DNA of 64,000 bases from Lysobacter ciconiae (GCF_015209725.1 NZ_CP063656.1:596001-660000), one strand, 5' to 3'. Numbered from the stretch's first letter, positions 8,563 through 18,995 are shown. Program-made: numbers and translations. The notes: a model not told the origin generated them from the letters alone.

Positions 8563-9612
8563 GTGGACAACGCCGTGGAAGATGCCTTGCCAACCCGCCG
8601 CTTCTGGATGCTCAACGCGCTCGCGTGGAGCGCCTACGTTGCATTGAGCCTGGGCATGGCCGCCGCGTTCTCGGCGATGTCGCCGGCGATGGTGCTGATC
8701 AGCGTATCGCTGGGCGTGCTGCTCTGGCTGGTCAGCGGCGCGATTCGCGCCCGGGCCGCGCGCTTGGGGTGGTGGGAGCGCGGCTTATGGGTATTGGCGA
8801 CGCGGCTGCTGGCGTCGGTGGTGATCGGGACGACGCTGGCGCAACTGGCGCTGGCGGCGATTCTGGTTCCCACGATCCTCCTGGGTTGGGTCGAGGTCGC
8901 CGGCGGCCTGTCGGCCTATCGCCCCGCCGCGACGCTGATGTACTGGACCAATACCGCGGTCGTGCTGGCGCTGTGGACCGGCCTCTGGGCCGGTGCCCAT
9001 TCGGTGCGCCAGGCGCGCCGGAGCGAGCTGGCGCGACTGCGCGCGGAGGCGCGCCACCATCTGCTGGAACGCGATGCGCTCAAGGCTCGGCTCAATCCGC
9101 ATTTCGTCTTCAACGCGCTCAACAACCTGCGCGCGCTGATCAACGAGGACCCGGCGCGTGCGCGCGAACTGGTCACCCGGCTGTCGAATACCCTGCGCCA
9201 TGCGCTGGAGCATTCCGGCGACACCGAGGCCACTGTCGCGCGCGAGCTCGAAGTGGTGGAGGACTATCTGGCGGTGGAGGCGGTCCACTATGAGGACCGG
9301 CTGCGCGTCGTGCGCCAGGTGCCGCCTGACACCCTGCAGGCCACACTGCCGGCGATGGCGCTGCAGCTGCTGGTGGAAAACGCGATCAAGCACGGCATCG
9401 CCGTCATTCCCGGTGGCGGCGAAATCACCATCGCCCTGCATCGCGCGGGACCGGCGCTGCACGTCACTGTCACCAATCCGGTCCCGCTGACCCGCGCCGC
9501 ACCCGGCCACGGCGTCGGGCTGGCCTACCTGCAGGCGCAACTCGGTGCAGGCACCGTCGACCTGCAACACAAGGGAGACACCATGGTCGCCAGCCTCGTG
9601 GTCCCGCAATGA
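8563..9612 (+). CDS. LytS/AlgZ-type sensor histidine kinase
   Basis: About 349 residues from a GTG at 8563; a GTG at 8575 or a TTG at 8500 are alternatives, and none has a strong ribosome site. Four hydrophobic segments in the first 150 residues (such as WSAYVALSLGMAAAFSAM) anchor it in the inner membrane without an obvious sensory domain. A His_kinase domain (PF06580-like) follows, with phospho-acceptor His in LNPHFVFNALNNL, then an HATPase region with LLVENAIKHG and GVGLAYLQAQL. The stop overlaps the start of the LytTR response regulator by 4 bp, so the two form a cognate pair. Confidence 0.88.
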   Translation: MDNAVEDALPTRRFWMLNALAWSAYVALSLGMAAAFSAMSPAMVLISVSLGVLLWLVSGAIRARAARLGWWERGLWVLATRLLASVVIGTTLAQLALAAILVPTILLGWVEVAGGLSAYRPAATLMYWTNTAVVLALWTGLWAGAHSVRQARRSELARLRAEARHHLLERDALKARLNPHFVFNALNNLRALINEDPARARELVTRLSNTLRHALEHSGDTEATVARELEVVEDYLAVEAVHYEDRLRVVRQVPPDTLQATLPAMALQLLVENAIKHGIAVIPGGGEITIALHRAGPALHVTVTNPVPLTRAAPGHGVGLAYLQAQLGAGTVDLQHKGDTMVASLVVPQ

Positions 9613-10352
9613 GCGGGCCGTTGCGGGTGCTCATCGTGGAGGATGCGCGGCTGGCGAGGCGCGAGCTGCGTACCTTGCTGGCCGAGTCTGCGGACGTCGA
9701 GTGCGTGGGCGAGGCCGAGGACGTTCCCGCCGCCCGCGAGGCGATCGCGCGTTTGCACCCCGACCTGATCCTGCTTGATATCCAGCTGCCCTCGGGCAGT
9801 GGCTTTGACGTGCTCGACGGCCTGGACCCGCTGCCGGCGGTGGTGTTCGTCACCGCCTACGACCAGTACGCGGTGCAGGCCTTTGAAGCCAATGCGCTCG
9901 ACTACCTGCTCAAGCCGGTCGCGGCGGCCCGCCTGGCGACCGCGTTAGACAAGGCCCGCGCCCAGATGGCCGAGCAGGACACGGCACGCGCGCCCGGGCG
10001 ACGCGGCACGGACCTGCTGGCGGCCCACGACCAGGTGTTCCTGCGTGACGGCGAGCGCTGCTGGTTTGTCGCCCTGGGCGAAATCCGCCGGATCGTGGTC
10101 GACGGCAACTACGCCCGGGTCTGGTTCCGCGACCAGGACGCCCTGCTGGCGCGCAGCCTCAGCGGGCTTGAAGCGCGCATGCAGCCCGGCCTGTTCTTCC
10201 GCGCCAACCGCAACACCCTGGTCAACCTGAGGATGGTCCGCACGGTGGAGCCGTCGGTCGCCGACGGCTATGACCTCGGCATGGACGATGGCAGCCAGGT
10301 GGAGGTGTCGCGGCGGCAGGCGCGGGAATTGCGCGAGCGGCTGGCGCTCTAG
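9609..10352 (+). CDS. LytTR-family response regulator
   Basis: 247 residues. The N-terminal receiver domain has the acidic pocket (VEDARLARREL), phospho-acceptor Asp57 in LILLDIQLPSGSGF, and conserved Thr and Lys (VTAYDQYAV, LLKPVA). The C-terminal LytTR DNA-binding domain runs from about residue 135 and includes EIRRIVVDGNYARVWF and FFRANRNTLVNL. It overlaps the upstream kinase gene by 4 bp (ATGA), indicating translational coupling. The regulon is unknown; the adjacent hydrolase gene is a candidate. Xanthomonad AlgR-like regulators belong to this class, but orthology is not shown here. Confidence 0.92.
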   Translation: MSGPLRVLIVEDARLARRELRTLLAESADVECVGEAEDVPAAREAIARLHPDLILLDIQLPSGSGFDVLDGLDPLPAVVFVTAYDQYAVQAFEANALDYLLKPVAAARLATALDKARAQMAEQDTARAPGRRGTDLLAAHDQVFLRDGERCWFVALGEIRRIVVDGNYARVWFRDQDALLARSLSGLEARMQPGLFFRANRNTLVNLRMVRTVEPSVADGYDLGMDDGSQVEVSRRQARELRERLAL

Positions 10353-10484
10353 GCGCCGCGCTCCCGCTGATCGTCAGCGCGCCGGGTTGCCGCGCTGGAG
10401 CCGGCCGGAAACCGCAGGCGTTCCTCTGCAACCGCCCTGTGCAGCCGCTACCCTTGCCGGGTCTCCCGCCAACCCGTGTCGCGC

Positions 10485-11042
10485 ATGTCCATCGTCCTGA
10501 CCCCGTTTGCCGTCACCCGGCTGTTCCCGCGCACCCCGCGCGGCAACACCATCCAGGACTGCACGCCAGCGCAGTTCGAGCGCCACCTCAACGAGCACGA
10601 GCCGCTCAGGATCCTTGAGGGCTACGCGCCTTTCTGCAAGCTGCACGTGCACCGCAACTGGACGTCCACCCGCTGCCTGACCGCGCCGATCACCCAGGAC
10701 AACCGCCATCTGCTGCGGTCGGCGTACGAGGCGCGATCGCGCAAGGAACTGCCGGTGCTGGTGCGCTGGTTCGAGGGCCTCGAGGCGCCGGTGGCGGAGT
10801 ACCTGGTGGTGATCCTCTACAGCCGCGATCAGCTGGCGAAAGAAGGCACCGCGGTGGACGCGGACTGGGGAGTGGTCGGTTGCCTGTACACGATGACGCC
10901 GGAGGAAATCCCGATGGCGCCGATCACCATGCTGCGCAACGCGCTGGGCGTGGAGGAGGGTGGCTCGGGCGTGCCTCTGGACCGCGAGGCGTACCGGCTG
11001 GCGGTGGAGTTCTGGGACAACAACGCCAACTGGCGGCCGTGA
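10485..11042 (+). CDS. DUF3228 family protein
   Basis: 185 residues. The sequence (start MSIVLTPFAVTRLFPRTPRG, then LRRILEGYAPFCKLH-like and PVLVRWFEGLEAPVAEYL segments) is recognised as the DUF3228 family, found in proteobacteria and plants and without known function. A late segment, DWGVVGCLYTMTPEEIPMAP, is characteristic. No signal peptide or membrane segment is seen, so it is probably cytoplasmic. The ATG at 10485 is preferred to the GTG at 10476 because the family starts close to this Met. It is convergent with ahcY across a terminator hairpin. Confidence 0.8.
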   Translation: MSIVLTPFAVTRLFPRTPRGNTIQDCTPAQFERHLNEHEPLRILEGYAPFCKLHVHRNWTSTRCLTAPITQDNRHLLRSAYEARSRKELPVLVRWFEGLEAPVAEYLVVILYSRDQLAKEGTAVDADWGVVGCLYTMTPEEIPMAPITMLRNALGVEEGGSGVPLDREAYRLAVEFWDNNANWRP

Positions 11043-11065
11043 CGTCAACGCGCGGCGGCGGCAAC

Positions 11066-11093
11066 AAAAAAACGGGCGCCGTGGGGCGCCCGT
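11066..11093 (-). terminator. Intrinsic terminator of ahcY
   Basis: On the minus strand a GC-rich hairpin with arms at 11072-11080 and 11085-11093 (ACGGGCGCC and its complement) is followed by a run of seven Ts (11066-11072 region on the plus strand is A-rich). It lies 32 bp past the ahcY stop. On the plus strand no T-run follows, so it serves ahcY only. Confidence 0.88.
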
Positions 11094-11124
11094 CTTGCAT
11101 GCAGTTCCGACCGATCCGGAACGA

Positions 11125-12585
<1,461 letters not shown>

Positions 12586-12649
12586 GGTCCAGCTCCGGTT
12601 CGAATCCCGCGGCACCGGTGCGGTGCGTCAAGCGGGGAGGGTGGTCGCA

Positions 12650-12750
12650 ACCGGGCGCCGTTGTAACGGACAGAAACCACGGATGGTCTCGATCGATCCT
12701 GCCAAGCCTGGCCGTCCTGATACGACGGTCGCAGCGCCCCTCGGCGGACC
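12650..12750 (-). promoter_or_regulatory. S-adenosylhomocysteine (SAH) riboswitch upstream of ahcY
   Basis: Read on the minus strand, the leader has the conserved SAH-riboswitch elements in order: GCCGAGGGGCGCTGCGACC (about 12731-12748), CCAGGCTTGGC (about 12700-12712), and AACGGCGCC (about 12653-12661). GCCGAG and CTTGGC can pair with one G-U. SAH riboswitches are ON switches known upstream of ahcY in proteobacteria, including xanthomonads. A TACAAT -10-like hexamer on the same strand at 12756-12761 places a start just before the aptamer; its -35 is weak (TTCCAG). The remaining gap to 12927 holds only the upstream region of the peptidase gene. Confidence 0.85.
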
Positions 12751-12927
12751 GCGCCATTGTAACGGCTTGTGACGAGGCTGGAACCGGGCGGCGGCGCATC
12801 GGGACTTCCTTCACTGGCCGGCCCTCAGCAACTGTGGGAGCTTGGCCGCCTCCGCCAAAGCCCCGGCCCCCCATCCGCCGCGCCGGGGCACCACGATCGG
12901 ATTCCACCTCCACCTCCCGGGATTTTC

Positions 12928-15426
12928 ATGACCAAACCCACGCGGCGCTCCTCCGCCATCGGCCTGTTGGCCGCCCTGCTGCCATTCGCACTGCTCACCC
13001 CGGCGCTGGCCCAGACCGCCTCGCTTGACGACCAGGCCGGCTACCAGCTGCCGGTGGACACCTTGCAGGCGCTGGTCGACGCGCCGCGCCAGCCGCAGGT
13101 CCGGCTGAGCCCGAACCGCGACTTTGCGACCTTGCTCGAGACCCCGGCGCTGCCGGGCATCGACGTGGTCGCGCAACCCGAGCTGAAGCTGGCCGGCACG
13201 CGGATCAACCCGCGCACCTATGCCAGCAGCGCATTCTCGTTCGGTTCGGACCTGCAGTTGCTCGACATCGCCAAGCGCCAGGAGCTGCCGGTCACCGGCC
13301 TGCCCGCGGACCTGAAGCTGGCGGCCCTCTCATGGGCGCCGGACCAAAAGCACATCGCCTTTACCCACGTCGACAACGCCTCCGGCCATGTCGAGTTGTG
13401 GCTCGTCGAGGTCGCCTCGCGCAAGGCGCACCGCCTGCTGCAACAACCCTTGAACGCGGTGGCCGGGACCGGTTTCGACTGGCTGCCCGACAGCCGCGGC
13501 CTGCTGGTGACGCTGCGCCCGCACGGCCAGGGAGCCGCGCCCAACGCCGACGGCGTCCCCGCCGGCCCCAGCATCCAGCAAACCGATCAGGGCGCCGCGG
13601 TGCGCTCGATCCGCACCTACCAGGACCTGCTGAATAACGAGCAGGACGCGGCGATCTTCGCCCACTACCTGACCAGCCAGCTCGCACGCGTGGACCTCGC
13701 CGGCAAGCTCACGTTGCTCGGCAAGCCCGACCTGCTCATCGGCGCATCGCCGTCGCCCGACGGCAGGCACCTGCTGGTGCAGACGGTGGAGCGTCCGTTC
13801 TCCTACCTGGTGCCGTTCTCGCGTTTCCCGCGCCGCATCGAAGTGCTCGACCGCGACGGAAAGCGACTTCATACCGTCGCCCGGCTGCCACTGGTGGAAG
13901 GACTGCCGACCGGCAACGACGCGGTCGCCACCGGCGTGCGCCGCATCTCCTGGCGCAGTGATGCGCCCGCCACCCTGGTCTGGGCCGAAGCCCAGGATGG
14001 CGGTGACCCGGCGCGCGACGCGGACGTGCGTGACGTCGTGTTCGCCCACTCCGCCCCATTCAGTGGCAAGCCGGTGGAACTGGCACGCCTCGGACTGCGC
14101 TATGCGGGCGCCACCTGGGGTCGCGACGACCTCGCGCTGGTCGACGAGTTCTGGTGGAAGACCCGCCAGACCCGGCAGTGGCGCATCGCCCCGGGACAGC
14201 CCGCGCAGGCGCCGGAGCTGATCTTCGATCGCTCCTACGAGGACCGCTACAACGACCCGGGTACCCCGGTGACGCGTCCCGACGACGCGGGGAACCAGCG
14301 CCTGGTGGTGTCCAGCGATGGCGGCAGCATCTTCCTGATGGGCGCCGGTGCCTCGGACGAGGGTGACCGGCCGTTCCTTGACCGCTTCAGTCTCGCCGAC
14401 AAGCAGGCCACGCGCCTGTTCCACTCGCAGGCGCCGTGGTACGAGGCCCCGGTGGCGATGCTGGATGACGACGGCAAACGCATCCTCAGCTCGCGCGAGT
14501 CGCCCAAACAGCCGGCCAACATCTACCTGCGCGAGCTGGGCGACGCGGACGCTGCGCCGGTCGCGCTGACCGACTTCCCGCATCCCACCCCGCAACTGCG
14601 CGACGTGCAGAAGGAGCAGATCCGCTACCAGCGCAAGGACGGCGTCGAGCTGACCGCCAACCTGTACCTGCCGCCGGGTTACGACGCCAAGCGCGACGGC
14701 CCGCTGCCAACCCTGCTGTGGGCCTACCCGCGCGAGTTCAAGTCCGCCGATGCGGCCAGCCAGGTGACCGGCTCGCCCTACCGCTTCAACGCGATCAGCT
14801 ACTGGGGACCGCTGCCTTTCCTGACCCGCGGCTACGCGGTGATGGACGGGCCGACCATGCCGATCGTCGGCGAGGGCGACCGCGAGCCCAACGACACCTA
14901 CCTGGAGCAACTGGTGGCCGGCGCCCAGGCGGCGGTGGACGAAGTCGTCCGCCGCGGCGTGGCCGACCGCAACCGGATGGCCATTGGCGGCCATTCCTAC
15001 GGTGCCTTCATGACCGCCAACCTGCTGGCGCATACCCGTCTGTTCAAGGCCGGCATCGCCCGCAGCGGCGCCTACAACCGCAGCCTGACGCCGTTTGGTT
15101 TCCAGGCCGAGGAGCGCAACTACTGGCAGGCGCAGGACACCTACATGCAGATGTCTCCGTTCAACTACGCGCACCAGATCAAGGACGCGCTGCTGATCAT
15201 CCACGGCGTGGACGACAACAACTCGGGCACCTTCCCGGTCCAGAGCGAGCGCCTGTTCGCGGCGATGAAGGGCCTGGGCGGCAATGCGCGGCTGGTGATG
15301 CTGCCCAACGAGTCGCACGGTTACCGCGCGCGTGAGTCGATCATGCACATGCTGGCCGAAGAGGATGCGTGGTTGGAGAAGTACGTGAAGCGCGCGGGCG
15401 ATGCCGAGGTGCGTGCGACGCCGTAG
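12928..15426 (+). CDS. S9 family (prolyl oligopeptidase-like) exported peptidase
   Basis: 832 residues. An N-terminal signal peptide (GLLAALLPFALLTPALAQ) indicates export. A long beta-propeller region (about residues 60-560, with repeated LSWAPD-, SPSPDGRHL-like blades) precedes the peptidase domain. The catalytic triad is visible as Ser690 in GGHSYGAFMTANLLA, Asp762 in IHGVDDNNSGT and His797 in PNESHGYRARES. The sequence resembles the glutamyl-endopeptidase-like S9 branch (chloroplast CGEP relatives) more than dipeptidyl peptidase IV. The ATG at 12928 is chosen because it directly precedes the signal peptide; upstream in-frame sequence is not conserved-looking. Likely acts on peptides in the periplasm. 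Confidence 0.9.
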   Translation: MTKPTRRSSAIGLLAALLPFALLTPALAQTASLDDQAGYQLPVDTLQALVDAPRQPQVRLSPNRDFATLLETPALPGIDVVAQPELKLAGTRINPRTYASSAFSFGSDLQLLDIAKRQELPVTGLPADLKLAALSWAPDQKHIAFTHVDNASGHVELWLVEVASRKAHRLLQQPLNAVAGTGFDWLPDSRGLLVTLRPHGQGAAPNADGVPAGPSIQQTDQGAAVRSIRTYQDLLNNEQDAAIFAHYLTSQLARVDLAGKLTLLGKPDLLIGASPSPDGRHLLVQTVERPFSYLVPFSRFPRRIEVLDRDGKRLHTVARLPLVEGLPTGNDAVATGVRRISWRSDAPATLVWAEAQDGGDPARDADVRDVVFAHSAPFSGKPVELARLGLRYAGATWGRDDLALVDEFWWKTRQTRQWRIAPGQPAQAPELIFDRSYEDRYNDPGTPVTRPDDAGNQRLVVSSDGGSIFLMGAGASDEGDRPFLDRFSLADKQATRLFHSQAPWYEAPVAMLDDDGKRILSSRESPKQPANIYLRELGDADAAPVALTDFPHPTPQLRDVQKEQIRYQRKDGVELTANLYLPPGYDAKRDGPLPTLLWAYPREFKSADAASQVTGSPYRFNAISYWGPLPFLTRGYAVMDGPTMPIVGEGDREPNDTYLEQLVAGAQAAVDEVVRRGVADRNRMAIGGHSYGAFMTANLLAHTRLFKAGIARSGAYNRSLTPFGFQAEERNYWQAQDTYMQMSPFNYAHQIKDALLIIHGVDDNNSGTFPVQSERLFAAMKGLGGNARLVMLPNESHGYRARESIMHMLAEEDAWLEKYVKRAGDAEVRATP

Positions 15427-15472
15427 GTCTCATGCCGCGACCTTCGCATGGGAGCCGTGGAGGACATCGGAG

Positions 15473-15566
15473 GCGGGCGTGGATGCCCTTGGGCGTGAAT
15501 GTCCCCCGGCACCGGTGAAGCCGGTGCCTCCTCCTTTATTTCACACCCAAGGGCATCCACACCCGC
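15473..15566 (+). repeat. Composite palindromic repeat, unit A (type 1)
   Basis: A nested stem-loop element. The outer arms (GCGGGCGTGGATGCCC at the left, ending ACCCGC at 15566) pair over about 23 bases. Inside are two conserved strands, GAATGTCCCCC and GCCTCCTCCTTTATTTC, which bracket an inner hairpin GGCACCGGTGAAGCCGGTGCC-like (8-9 bp stem). It lies in the convergent gap after the S9 peptidase and faces unit B. The inner stem matches unit D; the outer stem sequence differs in detail but pairing is kept. Confidence 0.85.
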
Positions 15567-15644
15567 TCCATCCAGCGTGGCGGTGGGTGCTGCAAACAAA
15601 AAACCGACTGCCGTGTTCCGACAGCGCGCCGCCGTGACCCGAAT

Positions 15645-15740
15645 GCGTGGCCTGCAGGCCTTCGGGGCGAAGTAAAGGAGGAGGCCTCCGCCGCAGGCGG
15701 GGGCCGGGGGACATTCGCCCGGAAGGCCTGCAGGTCGCGC
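15645..15740 (-). repeat. Composite palindromic repeat, unit B (type 2)
   Basis: Same architecture as unit A but inverted. Conserved strands read GAAGTAAAGGAGGAGGC and GGGGGACATTC on the plus strand, around an inner hairpin with CCTCCGCC/GGCGGGGG arms. Outer arms contain GCGTGGCCTGCAGGCC and its near complement ending 15740. Inner and outer stems match unit C in sequence type. The 78 bp between A and B carries no gene; together A and B fill most of the 355-bp gap between the peptidase and SDR genes. Confidence 0.85.
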
Positions 15741-15781
15741 CCCCGGCCGACGACTTTTTTTGGCCCCGGCCCCCCGCAGCG

Positions 15782-17401
15782 TTACCAATCGGTCGGTTTG
15801 TAGTCCTTCAAAAACTGGCCCCACACATGGGTGCCTGTGTTGAAGCCGTCGATGATCGGATCCACGATCCGCGCCGCGCCGTCGATGATGTCCAGCGGCG
15901 GGTGGAAGCGCTCTTCCAGCGTTTTGCGTGCCGCCAGCTCGGCCGGATCCTCGTCGGTCACCCAGCCGGTGTCGACGCTGTTCATGTGGATGCCGTCGCC
16001 GTGGTAATCGGCGGCCGAGGTGCGCGTCATCATGTTCAGCGCGGCCTTGGCCATGTTGGTGTGGGGGTGCCGGGTCGTCTTGAAGTTCCGGTAGAACTGG
16101 CCCTCCACCGCCGAGACGTTGACGATGTGCCTGTCGCGGGTCGGTTCCTCGCCGTCGACCGTGCGCAGCATCAGCGGCTTGAGCCGGGCGTTGATCAGGA
16201 ACGGGGCGATGGCGTTGACCAGCTGGACTTCCAGCAACTCCACCGAGGGCACTTCGTGCATCTGCAGACGCCAGGAATTGCGTCCGCGCAGGTCCACCTG
16301 TTGCAGGTCCTGGTCCAGCCGGCCTTCCGGGAACAGGTGTTTCTGGCCCAGCAGTTCCTCGGCCAGCAGCGGCACCTGGGAGAGCTCAGCGGCACGCACG
16401 AGCCCGGCCATCTGGCTGCCGGTGTTTGCCATTTCCCCGCGTGCCGCCGCGGCCTGCACCGACGCGGTGGCCTCGCCGAGCAGGTCCTGGCTGCGCAGGC
16501 CCTCGTATCCGCCGATCAGCTGGCGCACCGCCTCGGGCGTATCGCGCAGCGCAGCGGTCTCGCCGGCCATCATGTGGGCGTAGAACTCCGGCGGACGGCG
16601 CACCGTCTGGCAGGCGTTGTTGATGATGAAGTCCAGCCGCGGCCGCGTCGCCACCAGCTCGGAACAGAAGGCTTCCACGCTGGGCGTATGGCGCAGGTCC
16701 AGGCCGAAGATCTCCAGCCGGTCCGACCACTGGCCAAAGTCCGGCTCCTGGGCGTAGCGTGCGGCCGAGTCGCGCGGGAAGCGGGTCGTCACGATCAAGC
16801 CGGCGCCGGCGCGCAGCAGTTTCAGGCCGGCCTGGTAGCCGATCTTGACCCGGCCACCGGTCAGCAGGGCGACCCGGCCGCTCAGGTCCGCCAGCTCGGT
16901 GCGTTTGTGGAAGTTGAACGCCGCGCACTCGGGGCACAGCTGGTCGTAGAAGTGGTGCACGCGCGTGTATTTCTGCTTGCACACGTAGCAGTGCAGCAAC
17001 TCGGGGGATTCCGTGCCGGCGGCGGCATCTGTTTGCGGCTGACCTTCCGGGCCGTGCGGCGGGAAGTAGTTCAGCGCCGTGAATACGGGCTTGCGGCGCA
17101 GGGCGCGGATGCCGGTCTGGTTCAGGACCTCGTCCGCGCGGCGGATGTTCTCGGCGTTGCGCTCGCGCTCCTGCGCCTTGAGCTTCTGCCGGCGCTGTCC
17201 AGGCTCGGGGTGATAGACCCTCGCCACTGCCTGGTGCAATCGGGAGCGGGCCGCTTTGGGCAGTTCGTCCAGCAGCGTGCGGTCGGCGGCCACCGCCTCG
17301 AGCAACTCCACTGCAACCTGCAGGCGCTCGGGCAGGGCGGTCGGTTGGGCGCTGTCGGTGGCAAGCGGCGGGGGTGGCAGGGTGGAGTCGGTGCTGGACA
17401 A
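15782..17401 (-). CDS. SDR-like protein with N-terminal zinc ribbon
   Basis: Up to 539 residues from a TTG at 17401; no better start is near, so the N terminus is uncertain. After a helical N-terminal region, a four-Cys zinc ribbon is seen at about residues 138-159 (CYVCKQ, then CPEC). A Rossmann domain follows (VALLTGGRVKIGYQAGLKLL), with NNA-like INNACQT and VNVSAVEG as in short-chain dehydrogenases. The usual YxxxK becomes TNMAK, so the catalytic Tyr is missing while the Lys remains. It belongs to a group of large SDR-like proteins of unknown substrate. It is convergent with the S9 peptidase and follows pilR by 115 bp. Confidence 0.75.
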   Translation of the reverse strand: MSSTDSTLPPPPLATDSAQPTALPERLQVAVELLEAVAADRTLLDELPKAARSRLHQAVARVYHPEPGQRRQKLKAQERERNAENIRRADEVLNQTGIRALRRKPVFTALNYFPPHGPEGQPQTDAAAGTESPELLHCYVCKQKYTRVHHFYDQLCPECAAFNFHKRTELADLSGRVALLTGGRVKIGYQAGLKLLRAGAGLIVTTRFPRDSAARYAQEPDFGQWSDRLEIFGLDLRHTPSVEAFCSELVATRPRLDFIINNACQTVRRPPEFYAHMMAGETAALRDTPEAVRQLIGGYEGLRSQDLLGEATASVQAAAARGEMANTGSQMAGLVRAAELSQVPLLAEELLGQKHLFPEGRLDQDLQQVDLRGRNSWRLQMHEVPSVELLEVQLVNAIAPFLINARLKPLMLRTVDGEEPTRDRHIVNVSAVEGQFYRNFKTTRHPHTNMAKAALNMMTRTSAADYHGDGIHMNSVDTGWVTDEDPAELAARKTLEERFHPPLDIIDGAARIVDPIIDGFNTGTHVWGQFLKDYKPTDW

Positions 17402-17516
17402 GATGATGGCTTTGATCGGGGCAAGACCACCAGTTTACCGGCCGCCGGCACGGGCGGCCCCCATGGATCACCCATTGCCGCGTCGAGCCCCCGCAGCGAC
17501 GCCGCGGGCACCCGGC

Positions 17517-18974
17517 TCAGTCGATGCCCAGCTTCTTCAGCTTGTAGCGCAGCGCGCGGAAGGTGATGCCCAGCGACGCGGCGGTGCGGGTCTTGTTGTA
17601 GCGGTTTTCCTGCAGGGCGTGCTGGATGGCGGCGCGTTCGATTTCCTCGATGTAGGAGGGCAACGCGCTGGTCGCGGTGTCCCGGGGGTCGATGGTGCGC
17701 GGGTCGATGCCCGCCGCCGCCGCCGCGGCCTGCGGCGTCTGCTCGCCGCGCGCCAGGGGCTGCAACGGTGCAACGCCGGGTTCGCGTGGCGCCTGATGCG
17801 CCGGGGCGTGTGCGGTGACCGTCTGCGGCAGGTGCAGGTCATGCATTTCGAGCTGATCGCCGTCGGCCATTGCCATCGCGCGTTCCAGGATGTTCTCCAG
17901 CTCGCGCACATTGCCCGGGAAGCTGTACCGGCCCAGTGCGTCCATCGCCTCGGCCGAAAGCGCCGGCGGCTCGCGGCCCAGGTCGGCAGCCAGGCGCTGG
18001 ACGATCTTCGCGCACAGGCCCGGCAGGTCGGCCAGACGCTCGCGCAACGGCGGCACGCGCAGCTCGATCACATTGATGCGGTAGTAGAGGTCCTGGCGGA
18101 AGCGGCCATCGGCGACCATGCCGGCCAGGTCCTTGTGCGTGGCCGAGAGGATGCGTACATCCACCATCACCTCGGCGTTGGCTCCCACCGGTTTCACCGA
18201 TTTTTCCTGGATCGCGCGCAGCAGCTTGACCTGCATCGGCAGCGGCAGTTCGGCGACTTCGTCCAGGAACAGGGTGCCGCCGTCGGCGCTGTGGAACAGG
18301 CCGGGCTTGTCGGCATGGGCGCCGGTGAAGCTGCCCTTCTTGTGGCCGAAGAACTCGCTTTCCATCAGCTCATTGGGGATCGCGCCGCAGTTGACCGGCA
18401 CGAACGGGCCCGCGCCGCGGCTGCCTTCAGCGTGGATGGTGCGGGCGACCAGCTCCTTGCCGACACCCGACTCGCCGGCGATGTACACCGGGGCCTGGCT
18501 CCGCGCGACCTTGGTGATGGTCTCGCGCAGTTGCTGCATCGCGGGCGATTCGCCATACAGGCGGGTGGCGACGTTTTCCGGGTTGGCCCGTACCGCCGGC
18601 TTCTCCTTGAGGTCCAGCGCATGGCGGACGAGGTCGCGCAACACCGACAGCTCGACCGGCTTGGCGACGAAATCGAACGCGCCCGCCTTGAGCGCCTCCA
18701 CCGCGGCGTCCACATTGCCGAAGGCGGTGATCATCGCGACCGGCGTGTCAGGGAACTGCTCGGAAATCTCCGCGATCAGGTCAATGCCGGAGCCGTCGGG
18801 CAGGCGCATGTCGGTCAGGCACAGGTCGTAACGGTTGCGGGCCAGGTGCGCGCGGGCATCGCCCAGGCTGGATGCGGTATCGCAGCGCAGTCCCATGCGG
18901 CCCAGGGTCATTACCAGCAACTCGCGGATATCGCGCTCGTCATCGACTATCAAAGCGCTGCGTGTCTCAGCCAT
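17517..18974 (-). CDS. pilR: Sigma-54-dependent response regulator PilR
   Basis: 485 residues. Receiver domain with Asp55 in LTDMRLPDGSG; central AAA+ domain with Walker A GESGVGKE and Walker B GGTLFLDEVAEL; C-terminal Fis-type HTH (NKTRTAASLGITFRALRYKL). The sigma-54 contact loop reads GSFTGA instead of the usual GAFTGA, a substitution tolerated in some enhancer-binding proteins. In Pseudomonas and Xanthomonas PilR with PilS activates pilin transcription through sigma-54. The assignment to PilR rests on the adjacent PilS-type kinase (21 bp gap) and on the sucCD neighbourhood known in xanthomonads. Confidence 0.93.
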   Translation of the reverse strand: MAETRSALIVDDERDIRELLVMTLGRMGLRCDTASSLGDARAHLARNRYDLCLTDMRLPDGSGIDLIAEISEQFPDTPVAMITAFGNVDAAVEALKAGAFDFVAKPVELSVLRDLVRHALDLKEKPAVRANPENVATRLYGESPAMQQLRETITKVARSQAPVYIAGESGVGKELVARTIHAEGSRGAGPFVPVNCGAIPNELMESEFFGHKKGSFTGAHADKPGLFHSADGGTLFLDEVAELPLPMQVKLLRAIQEKSVKPVGANAEVMVDVRILSATHKDLAGMVADGRFRQDLYYRINVIELRVPPLRERLADLPGLCAKIVQRLAADLGREPPALSAEAMDALGRYSFPGNVRELENILERAMAMADGDQLEMHDLHLPQTVTAHAPAHQAPREPGVAPLQPLARGEQTPQAAAAAAGIDPRTIDPRDTATSALPSYIEEIERAAIQHALQENRYNKTRTAASLGITFRALRYKLKKLGID

Positions 18975-18995
18975 CCCGTCCTCCGATCATGAAGG

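Noticed and set aside
15427..15781. A small gene or tRNA in the gap after the S9 peptidase
   Set aside because: No cloverleaf or supported start; the sequence is explained by repeat units A and B.
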